Shown: positions 24,887 through 35,600 of the stretch, piece by piece
How the letters are laid out: each line of letters begins with the position of its first letter
How positions within the stretch are numbered: the stretch's first letter is position 1
Source of the DNA: Streptococcus orisasini
GTDB lineage: Bacteria > Bacillota > Bacilli > Lactobacillales > Streptococcaceae
Direction of reading: 5' to 3'
Assembly (NCBI RefSeq): GCF_001431045.1
Contig: NZ_BCLE01000040.1
Span: forward strand, 1 to 64,000
Length of the DNA stretch: 64,000 nucleotides
Translations under genes and position numbers: made by a program
Notes under the pieces: model-generated
Told to the model about the DNA's origin: nothing
Databases searched by the model: none
The model's input: the letters and a program-made list of their open reading frames with translations, nothing else

Positions 24887-24938
24887 AAAAAAAGTGCTGG
24901 ATTAACAGAGATCATCACTGTTAATCCGGCACTTTTTA
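24887..24938. terminator. Bidirectional terminator between endA and the amino-acid transporter
   Basis: AAAAAGTGCTGGATTAACAG (from 24889) pairs with CTGTTAATCCGGCACTTTTT (to 24936). A-run and T-run flanks allow it to end both converging transcripts. Confidence 0.9.
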
Positions 24939-24964
24939 CTGTATTTGAATGAAGATTTTATTTT

Positions 24965-25615
24965 TTAGTCAGCAGCCTGTTCCCAACGCTTAGCCAGACG
25001 GCGTGAGAAGCTTGAAATGATAAAGTTGATGACAAAATAAGTTGCTGCAATGATACCATAAAGCGCAAAAACCTGATTGGCTTCGAAATATTGTCCCATG
25101 AGAATTTGGCTCTTGCCGAACAGCTCTTGGAGGGCGATAACAGAATAAAGGAAGGACGTATCCTTAATTACCGTTACAAACTGAGAAATGATGGCAGGCA
25201 GCATCTTTCGGATAGCTTGCGGGAAAACGATATAAATGAAAATCTGAAACTGGGTAAATCCTTGTGCCAGACCAGCTTCTGTCTGTCCATTATCAATGGC
25301 ATTGAGGCCACCGCGGACAATTTCTGCCAAAGCAGCAGAGGTAAATACGGTAAAAGCCGTGATACCAGCAGGTGTTGACTTCATCTGAAAGACTAAGAAA
25401 ACAATGAATATCCACAAAAGATTGGGAACATTTCTGACAAATTCGATATAAATGCTGGCAATCCATTTGAGAGGTTTGTTTTTACCATTACGCATAACGG
25501 CTAAGATAGTGCCGAAAATCGTTGACAGGACGATAGAAATAAAGGAGATATAGAGTGTTAACCATAAACCCTCAAGTAAGAATTTGATATTTGTTGATGT
25601 TAAGAGTTCTTTCAT
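24965..25615 (-). CDS. Polar amino-acid ABC transporter, permease
   Basis: The 216-residue permease of the HisM/GlnP type has about five membrane segments and the EAA loop near residues 120-150 (GGLNAIDNGQTEAGLAQGFT). It is the last gene of the minus-strand operon and pairs with the permease encoded just upstream. The substrate is probably glutamine, glutamate or another polar amino acid. Confidence 0.9.
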   Translation of the reverse strand: MKELLTSTNIKFLLEGLWLTLYISFISIVLSTIFGTILAVMRNGKNKPLKWIASIYIEFVRNVPNLLWIFIVFLVFQMKSTPAGITAFTVFTSAALAEIVRGGLNAIDNGQTEAGLAQGFTQFQIFIYIVFPQAIRKMLPAIISQFVTVIKDTSFLYSVIALQELFGKSQILMGQYFEANQVFALYGIIAATYFVINFIISSFSRRLAKRWEQAAD

Positions 25616-25629
25616 TACTTAACCTCCCT

Positions 25630-26334
25630 TTATAAATTATAGGCTTTTTTGTTGGCTTCTTCTTTACGGCGCGCCCAAGTTGCAAGCGGGAAGCACATGA
25701 TAAAGTAAAGAAGAGCAGCGCCAGCAAAGGCTGGAACATAGTTGGTTGTATCATAGGCCCAGGCCTTGGCTGTGAACATGATATCTGCACCAGAAATAAT
25801 AGCAACCGTTGAGGTATTCTTGATAAGATTAACCACTTGGTTTGTCATCGGCGGTAGAATTGTCCGGACAGCTTGCGGTAGAATAATCAGACTCATGGTT
25901 TCACGATAGGTGAATCCTTGAGATAAGGCTGCTTCTGTCTGCCCTTTAGGAACCGATTCGATACCAGAACGAATGACTTCTGCAATATAGGCACCATGGT
26001 AAACGCCCACACAGAGAACGGCTGTGAAAAAGGCTGAAATCATGACAGCTCCGTTTGTAAGAATAGCTAAGCCATAGTAAACAAAAACAAACTGTACGAG
26101 CAAGGGAGTGTTTTGAAAAACCTCAACATAGACACGAGCCAATCCTTTAAGAACCTTGTTTTTAGAAGATCCCATTGCCCCGAAAACAATGCCTAAAAGC
26201 AAAGAAAGAAGCAGGGCAAGAATTGACATTTCAAGGGTATACAAAAAACCTTTTAAGAATTCTCCGAAGTTGGCAAAGAAGGCCCCCCAGCGGCTCAAGG
26301 CAAAAGGTCCAGAGGTTGTTGTAAGTAGTATCAT
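25630..26334 (-). CDS. Polar amino-acid ABC transporter, permease
   Basis: The 234-residue permease has five or so membrane segments and the EAA-type loop RSGIESVPKGQTEAALSQGFT-like region (about 140-160). Its ribosome binding site AAAGGAG directly follows the end of repeat copy C, which separates it from the binding-protein gene. It probably forms a heterodimeric channel with the next permease. Confidence 0.9.
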   Translation of the reverse strand: MILLTTTSGPFALSRWGAFFANFGEFLKGFLYTLEMSILALLLSLLLGIVFGAMGSSKNKVLKGLARVYVEVFQNTPLLVQFVFVYYGLAILTNGAVMISAFFTAVLCVGVYHGAYIAEVIRSGIESVPKGQTEAALSQGFTYRETMSLIILPQAVRTILPPMTNQVVNLIKNTSTVAIISGADIMFTAKAWAYDTTNYVPAFAGAALLYFIMCFPLATWARRKEEANKKAYNL

Positions 26335-26346
26335 AATGTCTCCTTT

Positions 26347-26460
26347 AATTAAGATACAAAGGGCGTGAAGAAATCCGTATAAAAATAGGAAACTGACGCC
26401 GTGTCGCTAAGACACAAGGAAGTTTATCTTTTTTACTAGGATTTTAGCCCGTGTTCAATT
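26347..26460 (-). repeat. Intra-operon palindromic repeat, short copy C
   Basis: Read on the minus strand it begins TTGAACACGGGCTAAAA and ends CGCCCTTTGTATCTTAATT just before the permease ribosome binding site. The arms GATAAACTTCC and GGAAACT-type complement enclose a hairpin (GTGTCTTAGCGACAC). It lies directly after copy B in tandem, in the same orientation. Confidence 0.85.
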
Positions 26461-26710
26461 ACATAAGATACAGCAGAGGATTGTTATCTAAGTGCTTTGC
26501 ACTTGATAACAAACGCCAATCACCATAGTGAATTGGCTGCCTCTCCCACTAACTTCGTTTGGTTAGTAAAATCGACTAACCAAACGAAGTGTCGCAAAGG
26601 GCGTTAAGAAAGCGAGAAGAAAATAGGAGCCTACCGCCATGCGCTTTGCGCATAAGGCAGGCTATCTTTTTCTCGACGCTTTTAGCTCAGTGTCGTAGCC
26701 GTGTTCAATT
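26461..26710 (-). repeat. Intra-operon palindromic repeat, long copy B
   Basis: This is the inverted counterpart of 19922-20160 at roughly 90 percent identity by eye. It carries the same four hairpins in the same order when read on the minus strand. Its left end (AATTGAACACGG) begins within the stop codon of the binding-protein gene, and its right end runs into short copy C. Confidence 0.9.
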
Positions 26711-27521
26711 ACTTCTGACGGTCTGGTTTAGCTGATTCCAGATTGTATTTGTTGTAAATCTTTTCCAGACTCTTGTCAGCTGACCATTTATCGAGTAACT
26801 GATTGACATATTTAGTTAATCCGGTATTTGATTTTTTCGTAGCGATTCCATACTCTTGTGTATTGAAGCCTGCCTTAAGCAAGCGTGACTGCTTGCTGAC
26901 ATAGCCGGTTAGAATTGACTTATCAACCGAAAAGGCATTGATACGCTTAGAGTAGAGAGAAACAGCTAATTCAGGGTAACTTCCTAACTGAACATACTTA
27001 AATTTTAAATGATGTTCTTTAGCATAAGCTTCTAAGCTGACCTTGGTCGTTGCACCTTGAGAAACCCCGATAGTCAGACCATCTAAGTCAGAGATTTTTG
27101 AGATTTTGCTGGATTTGCGAACCAAAAAACCAATCTGATCGTAATAGTAAGGCTTAGAAATACTGTAGGAAGCCTGACGTTCAGGAGTAATAGTGTAAGT
27201 AGCGATAATAAGATCGACTTGTCCATTATCCATAAGCGGTTCACGTGTCTGTGTGGTAACAGGAACGAGCTCTAGTTTAACTCCCAGAGATTTGGCAATC
27301 TTGCGGGCAACGTCGATTTCCATACCTTCGTATTTGCCGGTTTCAGCACTGTAATAGCCAAAATTAGGCACGTCTTGCTTAACACCAACCTTTAGAACGC
27401 CGGATTTTTGAATTTTTTGGACCTCTTTGGCTGTGTCTGCAGAAACCTTTTGGATGCCTGCCAAGCTGATAAGCAGAATTAAAAGGAGACTGACAGCAAC
27501 TGCTATTCTTTTAAATTTCAT
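26709..27521 (-). CDS. Polar amino-acid ABC transporter, substrate-binding protein
   Basis: The 270-residue periplasmic-binding-protein family 3 member has the family start [16 protein letters not shown] after a signal peptide (residues 1-29, cleavage likely after VSA). The membrane-anchoring lipobox cysteine usual for Gram-positive binding proteins is not visible, which is unusual for a soluble binding subunit. The ATG overlaps the stop of the ATPase gene (ATGA). Repeats B and C separate it from the permeases. Confidence 0.88.
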   Translation of the reverse strand: MKFKRIAVAVSLLLILLISLAGIQKVSADTAKEVQKIQKSGVLKVGVKQDVPNFGYYSAETGKYEGMEIDVARKIAKSLGVKLELVPVTTQTREPLMDNGQVDLIIATYTITPERQASYSISKPYYYDQIGFLVRKSSKISKISDLDGLTIGVSQGATTKVSLEAYAKEHHLKFKYVQLGSYPELAVSLYSKRINAFSVDKSILTGYVSKQSRLLKAGFNTQEYGIATKKSNTGLTKYVNQLLDKWSADKSLEKIYNKYNLESAKPDRQK

Positions 27522-28309
27522 AAGCCTTCTCCTTCATTACTTTGCTCTTTAGCAGTAACACGGTCGCTGGTATGATTGATGACCTTGCTGAGGAATTGCT
27601 TGGCTCGTGGATCTTTTGGATCTTCAAAGAAACCTCTGACATCGGTTGTGTCTTCAAGAATCTCACCATCAGCCATAAAGATGATGCGGTCAGCAACTTC
27701 CCGGGCAAAGCCCATTTCGTGAGTAACCACAATCATGTTCATTCCTTCTAAAGCCAGATTTTTCATAACAGCTAAAACGTCACCGATAGTCTCGGGGTCA
27801 AGTGCAGAAGTAGGCTCATCAAAGAGCAGGAGCTCTGGATTCATGGCAAGTCCGCGGGCGATAGCAATCCGTTGTTTTTGTCCGCCAGAGAGCATACCTG
27901 GATAGGAGTCTTTGCGATCCCACATATTAACATAGGTTAAATATTTTTCGGCGATGGCATTGGCCTTGTCTTTGTCCATTCCTAAAACTTTTATGGGTGC
28001 TAATGTCACATTTTCTAGCACAGTTTTATGAGGATAGAGGTTGAAATGCTGGAAAACCATGCCGACTTCCTTACGCAGCTGAACCAAATCTTTATTAGAA
28101 GCATTAGTAACTTCATGGCCGTTAACGATAAGTTCACCGGAGTTAATAGATTCAAGGGCGTTGATTGTACGAATCAGCGTAGACTTGCCAGAACCAGACG
28201 GCCCAAGCAAAACGACAACCTGTCCTTTCTCGATTTCTAAGTTAATATTGCGAAGGGCATGGTAATCCCCGTAGTATTTTTCGACATTTTTGAAGGTAAT
28301 CAGCGCCAT
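27518..28309 (-). CDS. Polar amino-acid ABC transporter, ATP-binding protein
   Basis: The 263-residue ATPase has Walker [10 protein letters not shown] (about residues 35-43), signature [16 protein letters not shown] and Walker [15 protein letters not shown], and closely resembles GlnQ. The start [14 protein letters not shown] at 28309 is chosen because AAGGAGAGG precedes it; longer in-frame starts lack a ribosome binding site. It is the first gene of the operon, behind a GlnR-type operator. Confidence 0.93.
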   Translation of the reverse strand: MALITFKNVEKYYGDYHALRNINLEIEKGQVVVLLGPSGSGKSTLIRTINALESINSGELIVNGHEVTNASNKDLVQLRKEVGMVFQHFNLYPHKTVLENVTLAPIKVLGMDKDKANAIAEKYLTYVNMWDRKDSYPGMLSGGQKQRIAIARGLAMNPELLLFDEPTSALDPETIGDVLAVMKNLALEGMNMIVVTHEMGFAREVADRIIFMADGEILEDTTDVRGFFEDPKDPRAKQFLSKVINHTSDRVTAKEQSNEGEGL

Positions 28310-28338
28310 AGTCCTCTCCTTGTTGAACATAAATTCAT

Positions 28339-28355
28339 TGTTAGATTTTCTAACA
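28339..28355 (-). promoter_or_regulatory. GlnR-type operator (TGTNAN7TNACA)
   Basis: TGTTAGATTTTCTAACA is a perfect inverted repeat that fits the GlnR/TnrA consensus exactly. It lies just downstream of the predicted start near 28359, so binding would repress. This indicates nitrogen control of the transporter and supports glutamine or glutamate as substrate. Confidence 0.7.
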
Positions 28356-28365
28356 TTGTACAATT

Positions 28366-28394
28366 ATCCTATCATATAAAATCTGACTTGTCAA
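28366..28394 (-). promoter_or_regulatory. Promoter of the amino-acid transporter operon
   Basis: On the minus strand TTGACA (28394-28389) and TAGGAT (28371-28366) are 17 bp apart. Confidence 0.65.
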
Positions 28395-28452
28395 ATATTA
28401 TCAGAAAATTCAGTAAGATAACTTTTTATAATATTTGAAATAAACTTGTTGG

Positions 28453-28481
28453 TTTTCATTTGTTGGTGATTTTGATATAAT
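28453..28481 (+). promoter_or_regulatory. vicRKX promoter
   Basis: TGATATAAT (28473-28481) is an extended -10 with TTTTCA 17 bp upstream. The leader to vicR is about 170 nt, with no terminator seen in it. Confidence 0.55.
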
Positions 28482-28656
28482 CGTAAGGAGATTACTTTAG
28501 ACAATAAGGTTTGAAGTAAAATAAGAATGGTTCTGTTACAGAGAAATTCTAATAAGTTTGAAATAAAAGTCAGGCATTATTAAAAAATGTGTTGATTTTT
28601 GAAATTTCCCGCTTATTTTTATGACACTCTTTTTAGAACCATAGAGTGAGGTATTC

Positions 28657-29367
28657 ATGATGAAAAAAATTTTAATCGTTGATGATGAAAAGCCAATTTC
28701 TGATATTATTAAGTTTAACTTGGCAAAAGAAGGTTATGATACGATTACGGCCTTTGACGGACGTGAGGCACTTAGTAAGTACGAAGAGGAAAATCCTGAT
28801 TTAATTATCCTCGATTTGATGCTGCCGGAATTAGACGGTCTCGAAGTAGCCAAAGAAGTTAGAAAAAGCAGTCATGTACCTATTATTATGCTTTCAGCCA
28901 AGGACAGTGAATTTGATAAGGTTATCGGACTTGAAATTGGTGCGGATGACTACGTGACTAAGCCCTTCTCAAACCGCGAGTTGCTGGCTCGGATTAAGGC
29001 ACACCTTCGTCGGACAGAAAATATTGAGACGGCTGTAGCCGAAGAAAATGCTTCAGGAATGCCTGAGATTGTCATTGGGGATCTGCAGATTCTGCCGGAT
29101 GCTTTTGTAGCCAAAAAACACGGTGAAGAAGTAGAGCTGACACATCGCGAATTTGAACTGCTGCATCATTTGGCGACCCATACTGGTCAAGTGATGACCC
29201 GTGAGCATTTGCTTGAAACTGTCTGGGGATACGACTATTTTGGTGATGTCAGAACCGTTGATGTAACTGTCCGCCGCTTACGTGAAAAAATTGAAGATAC
29301 ACCGAGCCGTCCTGAATATATTTTAACAAGGCGCGGTGTCGGTTATTATATGAAATCATATGACTAA
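28657..29367 (+). CDS. vicR: Response regulator VicR (WalR)
   Basis: The 236-residue OmpR/PhoB-class regulator has an N-terminal receiver domain with phosphoacceptor Asp53 in [10 protein letters not shown] and conserved TKPF Lys. The C-terminal winged helix ends with [15 protein letters not shown] and TRRGVGYYM. It is the essential WalR-type regulator of cell wall metabolism and, in mutans streptococci, of biofilm and competence. Start is at one of two adjacent ATGs (28657 or 28660). It overlaps vicK by 8 bases. Confidence 0.96.
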   Translation: MMKKILIVDDEKPISDIIKFNLAKEGYDTITAFDGREALSKYEEENPDLIILDLMLPELDGLEVAKEVRKSSHVPIIMLSAKDSEFDKVIGLEIGADDYVTKPFSNRELLARIKAHLRRTENIETAVAEENASGMPEIVIGDLQILPDAFVAKKHGEEVELTHREFELLHHLATHTGQVMTREHLLETVWGYDYFGDVRTVDVTVRRLREKIEDTPSRPEYILTRRGVGYYMKSYD

Positions 29368-30712
29368 TACTTTTGAATCAAGCCCTTTATTTTTACGAAT
29401 ATTATTAGCAGTTTTACTGACTCTGCTCCTTATCTATTTTGTCTTTCTCAATTACAGAGAATACAAGAACAACAATCACATTAAGTTGTTAAATGCTAAG
29501 GTTCGCTCTTTGATTGCTGGTGACTATACTGAGAAATTAAAGTTTAAGGCTAACCCTGAGTTGTCAGATCTGGTTAGAAATGTCAATGATCTGTCTGAGG
29601 TGTTTCGGCTGACCCATGAAAATCTGGCTCAGGAAAAAAATCGCTTGACCAGTATTTTGGCATACATGACTGATGGGGTGCTGGCGACAGACCGCAGCGG
29701 AAAAATTACCATGATTAATGATATGGCTCAAAAACAGCTTAATCTGACACTCGAAGAGGCTCTAGAGTACAATATTATTGATATTTTGGATGATGACAGC
29801 TATACTTATAATGACTTAATCACTAAGACGCCTGAGATTGTCCTAAACCGCCGCGATGAGTATGATGAATTTATTACTCTGCGGATTCGTTTTGCTCTGA
29901 ATCGGCGTGAGAGCGGCTTTATTTCGGGTTTGATTGCTGTTTTGCATGATGCTACTGAGCAGGAAAAAGAAGAGCGCGAACGCCGTCTTTTCGTTTCCAA
30001 TGTCAGCCATGAGCTGCGGACACCGCTGACCTCTGTAAAATCCTATTTGGAGGCCTTGGATGATGGTGCTCTGACTGAATCGGTTGCTCCGAGCTTTATA
30101 AAGGTCTCGCTAGATGAGACCAACCGAATGATGCGGATGATTACAGACTTGCTCAGCCTGTCGCGGATTGATAATCAGACTAGCCGTTTGGATGTTGAGC
30201 TGACTAATTTCACAGCTTTTATGAATTATATTTTGGATCGCTTTGACCAGATTCAAAGTCAACAGTCAGGCAGCAAGGTTTATGATATTGTTAGAGATTA
30301 CTCTGATAGTTCTGTCTGGATTGAAATTGATACAGATAAGATGACCCAGGTGGTTGATAATATTTTAAACAATGCGATTAAATATTCACCTGATGGCGGC
30401 AAGATTACTGTGAATATGCAGACAACCGATACGCAGGTCATTCTCTCCATATCTGACCAAGGTTTGGGGATTCCTAAGAAGGATCTTCCGCTTATCTTTG
30501 ACCGCTTTTATCGGGTTGATAAGGCGAGAAGCCGGGCACAGGGCGGCAGCGGCTTAGGACTTGCAATTGCTAAAGAAATTATTAAACAGCACAAGGGCTT
30601 TATTTGGGCTAACAGTGAAGAAGGCAAAGGTTCAACTTTTACAATTGTTCTGCCTTATGAAAGTGACAATGGTACGATTGAGGAATGGGAGGAAGATGAA
30701 GACGAATCATGA
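29360..30712 (+). CDS. vicK: Sensor histidine kinase VicK (WalK)
   Basis: The 450-residue kinase has a single membrane segment (about residues 12-30), with almost no extracellular part, as is typical of streptococcal WalK. HAMP and PAS domains follow, then HisKA with phosphorylated His217 in [13 protein letters not shown]. The ATPase domain carries [19 protein letters not shown] and [13 protein letters not shown]. Its stop overlaps vicX (ATGA). Confidence 0.96.
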   Translation: MTNTFESSPLFLRILLAVLLTLLLIYFVFLNYREYKNNNHIKLLNAKVRSLIAGDYTEKLKFKANPELSDLVRNVNDLSEVFRLTHENLAQEKNRLTSILAYMTDGVLATDRSGKITMINDMAQKQLNLTLEEALEYNIIDILDDDSYTYNDLITKTPEIVLNRRDEYDEFITLRIRFALNRRESGFISGLIAVLHDATEQEKEERERRLFVSNVSHELRTPLTSVKSYLEALDDGALTESVAPSFIKVSLDETNRMMRMITDLLSLSRIDNQTSRLDVELTNFTAFMNYILDRFDQIQSQQSGSKVYDIVRDYSDSSVWIEIDTDKMTQVVDNILNNAIKYSPDGGKITVNMQTTDTQVILSISDQGLGIPKKDLPLIFDRFYRVDKARSRAQGGSGLGLAIAKEIIKQHKGFIWANSEEGKGSTFTIVLPYESDNGTIEEWEEDEDES

Positions 30713-31512
30713 CAGAAACAGGTTTTAAATACAGTATTCTGGCGTCTGGTTCAAGTGGTAATAGTTTTTATCTTGAAACTCCTCAGAAAAAAATTTTGGT
30801 TGATGCAGGGCTCTCGGGAAAGAAAATCAGTCAGCTGATGGCAGGCATTGATCGGAAATTGGATGATGTTGATGCTATTTTAATTACGCACGAACATAAG
30901 GATCATATTCATGGGGTCGGTGTTTTGGCCAGAAAATACGGCTTGGATGTTTATGCCAATGAAGAAACCTGGCAGGCTATGGATGGCCTTATCGGCAAAG
31001 TTGACAGCAGCCAAAAACATATTTTTGAGATGGGAAAAACGCTGACCTTTGGTGACATTGATATTGAGAGTTTTGGTGTCAGCCATGATGCTGTCAAACC
31101 GCAGTTTTATCGTTTTATGAAAGACGGAAAGAGCTTTGTAATGCTGACAGATACAGGCTATGTCAGTGACCGGATGGCCGGTCTTATTGAAAATGCTGAT
31201 GGCTATCTGATTGAATCCAACCATGATATTGAAATTCTGCGTTCTGGTGCCTATCCTTGGCGTCTAAAACAGCGGATCTTGTCCGATAAGGGACATCTAT
31301 CAAACGATGATGGTGCAGAAACCATGATTAGAACTCTGGGAAATAAAACCAAGAAAATCTATCTAGGTCACCTTAGTAAGGAAAATAATATTAAGGAACT
31401 GGCTCATATGACCATGGAAAATGCTCTTATGCAGGCAGACTTGGCTGTGGGTCATGATTTTAAAATTTATGATACCTCGCCTGACACTCCTCTGCCTTTG
31501 ACAAAGATTTAG
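30709..31512 (+). CDS. vicX: VicX, metallo-beta-lactamase-fold protein (WalJ/YycJ)
   Basis: The 267-residue protein has the metal-binding motif THEHKDHIHG (about residues 59-68), plus further His/Asp ligands in SHDA and TDTG. WalJ/YycJ proteins belong to the MBL-fold exonuclease-type family and affect coordination of cell division and DNA replication. It is translationally coupled to vicK. Confidence 0.93.
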   Translation: MTETGFKYSILASGSSGNSFYLETPQKKILVDAGLSGKKISQLMAGIDRKLDDVDAILITHEHKDHIHGVGVLARKYGLDVYANEETWQAMDGLIGKVDSSQKHIFEMGKTLTFGDIDIESFGVSHDAVKPQFYRFMKDGKSFVMLTDTGYVSDRMAGLIENADGYLIESNHDIEILRSGAYPWRLKQRILSDKGHLSNDDGAETMIRTLGNKTKKIYLGHLSKENNIKELAHMTMENALMQADLAVGHDFKIYDTSPDTPLPLTKI

Positions 31513-31523
31513 ATAGACGATTT

Positions 31524-31889
31524 ATGAAAAGTTTATTTTATTTAATAGCAGGCTGTACAAGTTTAGCTGTCGGATTAGCGGGAATTATTCTTCCTATCCT
31601 TCCGACAACGCCGCTTTTACTCTTGGCTGGCTTTTGTTTTGCTAGAAGTTCTAAACGATTTGAAAAGTGGCTGCGTTCAAGCAGAATTTATCAATTCTAT
31701 GTAGCTGATTATGCAGAAAGTAAAAGTATCTCGGCTAGTCGCAAGAAAAAGATTATCCTGCAGATTTATCTTTTGATGGCTATTTCGATTTATTTTGCTC
31801 CTCTAGTTTGGGTGAAAATAGCTTTGTTTTGTTTAACGTTATTCATTACCTACTATCTTTTCAGGGTTATTCCTGACAAGAAAGAATAA
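31524..31889 (+). CDS. DUF454 (YbaN-like) inner membrane protein
   Basis: The 121-residue protein has an N-terminal membrane hairpin containing GIILPILPTTPLLLLAGFCFARSS-type sequence (about residues 20-43), the hallmark of the YbaN/DUF454 family. Two more segments are near the C-terminus. The function is unknown. It follows vicX by 11 bases and precedes a terminator, so it probably ends the vic operon. Confidence 0.8.
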   Translation: MKSLFYLIAGCTSLAVGLAGIILPILPTTPLLLLAGFCFARSSKRFEKWLRSSRIYQFYVADYAESKSISASRKKKIILQIYLLMAISIYFAPLVWVKIALFCLTLFITYYLFRVIPDKKE

Positions 31890-31896
31890 ACATGGG

Positions 31897-31929
31897 ATTA
31901 CTCAGAATTAGCCGTTCTGAGTAATTTTT
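31897..31929 (+). terminator. Terminator of the vic operon
   Basis: ATTACTCAGAA (31897-31907) pairs with TTCTGAGTAAT (31915-31925), a perfect 11-bp stem followed by T residues. Confidence 0.85.
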
Positions 31930-31937
31930 GCTATAAT
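31929..31937 (+). promoter_or_regulatory. Extended -10 promoter of rnc-smc
   Basis: TGCTATAAT at 31929-31937 abuts the vic terminator. A start near 31944 gives a short leader with an AAAGGA ribosome binding site before rnc. Confidence 0.65.
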
Positions 31938-31969
31938 AGAATGGTCTGACAACAAAAGAAAGGATTTAT

Positions 31970-32665
31970 ATGAAAGCACTAGAAAAAAAATTGGCAGAAG
32001 ATTTTAACATTGTTTTTGCTGACAAGGAACTGCTGGGAACGGCTTTTACGCATACCAGCTATGCTAACGAACATCGCCTCCTAAACATTTCACATAATGA
32101 ACGCTTGGAATTTTTAGGAGACGCCGTTCTGCAATTGACCATTTCTCGTTATCTGTTTGAGAAGTACCCTAAAAAGGCTGAAGGGGACTTGTCCAAAATG
32201 CGTTCAATGATTGTTCGAGAAGAGAGTTTGGCTGGTTTTTCTAAAAATTGTGAATTTGATCGTTACATCAAATTAGGTAAGGGTGAAGAGAAATCCGGTG
32301 GTCGCAAGCGGGCAACCATTCTGGGCGATTTATTTGAAGCCTTTTTGGGCGCCCTTTTACTGGATGCAGGCATTGAAGCTGTCGAGGACTTCCTAGGTCA
32401 GGTTGTTATTCCGCAGGTTGAAAATGGCAATTATGAACGGGTGACGGATTATAAGACGGCTTTACAGGAGATGCTGCAGGTTGATGGTGATGTTTTAATT
32501 GACTATGAAGTCTTAAAAGAAACAGGTCCAGCCCATGCCAAGTATTTTGAAGTTTCTGTTGCCGTGAATCATAAGAAACTAAGCAAGGGAGCAGGCCGCT
32601 CCAAGAAATTGGCAGAACAAGAGGCCGCTAAGAATGCACTTGAAAAACTCCAGCGAGGTTCCTAA
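31970..32665 (+). CDS. rnc: Ribonuclease III
   Basis: The 231-residue endonuclease cuts double-stranded RNA in rRNA and mRNA maturation. The signature [12 protein letters not shown] (about residues 42-53) lies in the catalytic domain. The acidic metal site includes [11 protein letters not shown] (Glu/Asp near 120). A C-terminal double-stranded RNA-binding domain spans about 160-228. Its stop overlaps the smc start (TAATG). Confidence 0.96.
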   Translation: MKALEKKLAEDFNIVFADKELLGTAFTHTSYANEHRLLNISHNERLEFLGDAVLQLTISRYLFEKYPKKAEGDLSKMRSMIVREESLAGFSKNCEFDRYIKLGKGEEKSGGRKRATILGDLFEAFLGALLLDAGIEAVEDFLGQVVIPQVENGNYERVTDYKTALQEMLQVDGDVLIDYEVLKETGPAHAKYFEVSVAVNHKKLSKGAGRSKKLAEQEAAKNALEKLQRGS

Positions 32666-35600
32666 TGTTTTTAAAAGAGATTGAAATGCAGGGGTTTAAG
32701 TCCTTTGCTGACAAGACCAAGGTTGAATTCGACAGGGGTGTAACAGCTGTTGTTGGCCCCAATGGTTCTGGCAAGAGCAATATTACGGAGAGCCTGCGCT
32801 GGGCTCTAGGGGAATCAAGCGCCAAGAGTCTGCGCGGCGGCAAGATGCCAGACGTTATTTTTGCGGGAACTGAGAACAGAAAGCCCCTCAATTATGCACA
32901 GGTCACTGTTGTTTTGGACAACAGTGACGGCTTTATTAAAGAGGCTCAAAAAGAAATTCGGGTAGAGCGTCATATTTACCGCAATGGTGACAGTGATTAC
33001 TTGATTGATGGTAAAAAGGTCCGCCTGCGTGATATTCATGATTTGTTTATGGATACGGGCCTAGGCAGAGATTCTTTTTCGATTATTTCCCAAGGGCGGG
33101 TTGAAGAAATCTTTAACAGCAAGCCTGAAGAGCGCCGTGCTATTTTTGAAGAGGCAGCCGGTGTTTTAAAATATAAGACGCGTAAAAAAGAAACTGAATC
33201 CAAGCTAAATCAGACCCAGGACAATTTGGACCGTCTGGATGATATTATCTATGAGCTGGAAACACAGATTAAACCGCTGGAGAAACAGGCTAAGACGGCT
33301 AAAGAATTTTTAGTTTTAGAAGCAGAACGCAAGGAAAAGCATCTGGATTTGCTGGTTTACCAAATCTTGCATCATAAAGAAGAGCTAGAAGCTCATCAAA
33401 ACCGCTTAATGGGCATTAAGGAAGACCTGCAAGCCTACTATCAGGAGCGTGGGCAGCTAGAGACTAAGAATCAGCAGTTGAAGGGGAAACGTCACAATCT
33501 GTCTCAGCAGATTGACCAAAAGCAGGCTGAGCTGCTTGAAGTGACCCGACTCATCAGTGATTATGAACGAAAGATTGAGCTCATTAAACTTGAGTCCAGT
33601 CAAAAAGCGGAAAAAAAACAGTCTACTCAGGAACGCTTGTCTCAGCTAGTAGTTCAAAAAGATACTCTTAAAGCTGAGATTGCTGAGAAAGAAGGTGAAT
33701 TAGCCGATTTAGAAACAAAAAGCCAGCAAAAAAAGCAGGCAATTGAGGACTTGGAAGCTGAATTATCCCGTTTTTCAACCAATCCTGATCAAATGATTGA
33801 AAATCTGCGGGAAGATTTTGTCAAGCTCATGCAAAAAGAAGCAGACAGCTCTAATCAGCTGACTATTTTAAAGGCTGAGATCGAAAATCAAAAGCAAGAG
33901 TCAGCAAATAAGACCGCTGAAATTAAGCAATTAAAAGCAGATTTAGATAAGACCAAACAGCTGACAGAAAAGGAAGCAGAAGTCCTAAAAGCTTCTAAAT
34001 CCAAAGTTCAAGAGTTATTGGCAAATTATCAGAAGGCAGCACAGCTTGTTCAAAATCTGGAAGCTGACTACAATAAGCAGCAGGATCAAATGTTTACCAT
34101 GCTGGACGAACTGAAGGAGAAAAGAGCGCGGCAGCACAGTTTAGAGTCTATTTTAAAGAATCACAGTAATTTTTACGCTGGTGTCCGGTCAGTTTTGCAG
34201 CAGGCAGACCGCATTCAAGGGATTGTCGGTGCTGTTAGTGAGCATTTGACCTTTGATAAAAAGTATCAGACAGCTCTTGAAATTGCTTTAGGTGGCAGCA
34301 GTCAAAATATCATTGTTGAGGATGAAGCGGCAGCTAAACGCTCCATTGCTTTTTTGAAGCAAAATCGTCAAGGGCGGGCTACCTTTCTGCCTTTGACTAC
34401 GATTAAACCGCGGCGCCTGTCGGAACAAAATCAGGCTGCATTACTATCTAGTCAAGGTTTTCTCGGTTTAGCACGTGATTTGGTAAGCTTTGAGCCGCGC
34501 TTGGAAGGGATTTTTAGCAATTTATTGGGAGTCACCGCTGTTTTTGACAGCCTTGACCATGCCAATCAGGCGGCGCGCAAACTGCGCTATCAAGTGCGTC
34601 TGGTAACACTTGATGGAACAGAAATTCGTCCAGGTGGTTCTTTTTCAGGAGGTGCTAACCGCCAAAATAACAGTACCTTTATCAAACCAGAATTGGACAG
34701 TTTGACCAAGGAATTGGCTCTTTTAGAAGAGCAGCAAGTCCAGCAGGAAAAAAAGGTAAATCAAGTCAAAGAGGACTTGGATAACCAGAAGGCGAAGCTG
34801 CTGGAGCTTCGAGAGGAGGGAAATCAGGCCAGACTGTCTGAGCAAAAGGCAGAATTGGAGTATCAGCAACTGCAATCCCGCCTAGAAGAACTGACCCTTC
34901 TTTATGAACAGCTGACTCAGTCTGATAGTACGGAGTCTGTTCATGACTTGGACAAAGAAAAAGAGGAGCTGGAGCAGATTCTTCAAAAAATAGCAGTAGA
35001 TAAGGAAAAGCTCAGCCAAGAAATTGCCCAGTTCAAGGAAAACAAGGACAGTATCCAACAAAAAACGGCAGCTCTCAGTCAAGAATTGTCTGCTCTGCGT
35101 CTCTCTGAACGCGATTTGGCCAATAGTCAGAGGTTTGAAAAGAGCAATTTAGACCGATTACTTGCTGATTTGGCAGAATTGGAAAAAAACGAAGCCGACA
35201 TGACTCAGCTCCTAAACAGCCAAGAAGAGGACTTGGATGAAAAACGTCTGCCTGCCCTTGAACAGCAGCTAGTTGCCAGTCAAGCTAAAAAAGAAGATAA
35301 TGAAAAAGCTATGATTCGTTATCGCTTTGAATTAGAAGACTGTGAAGCCCAGTTGGAAGAAATTGAGGCCAGTCTTTTAAAAGCCAATGAGAAAAACGAA
35401 GCATTAATCCGCAGTCAGACCCAGCTCGAAGCTAAGATTGACCAGATATCTGATCAATTGCGCCATTTTGCTGGAAATCTTGCTGAAGATTATCAGCTGA
35501 GCTTGGATGAGGCGAAAAAACAGGCTCAGGCGGTGGATAATCCAGAAGCTGCCAAGGCTCATCTAAGACAGTTAGAAAAACAAATCAAACAGCTGGGACC

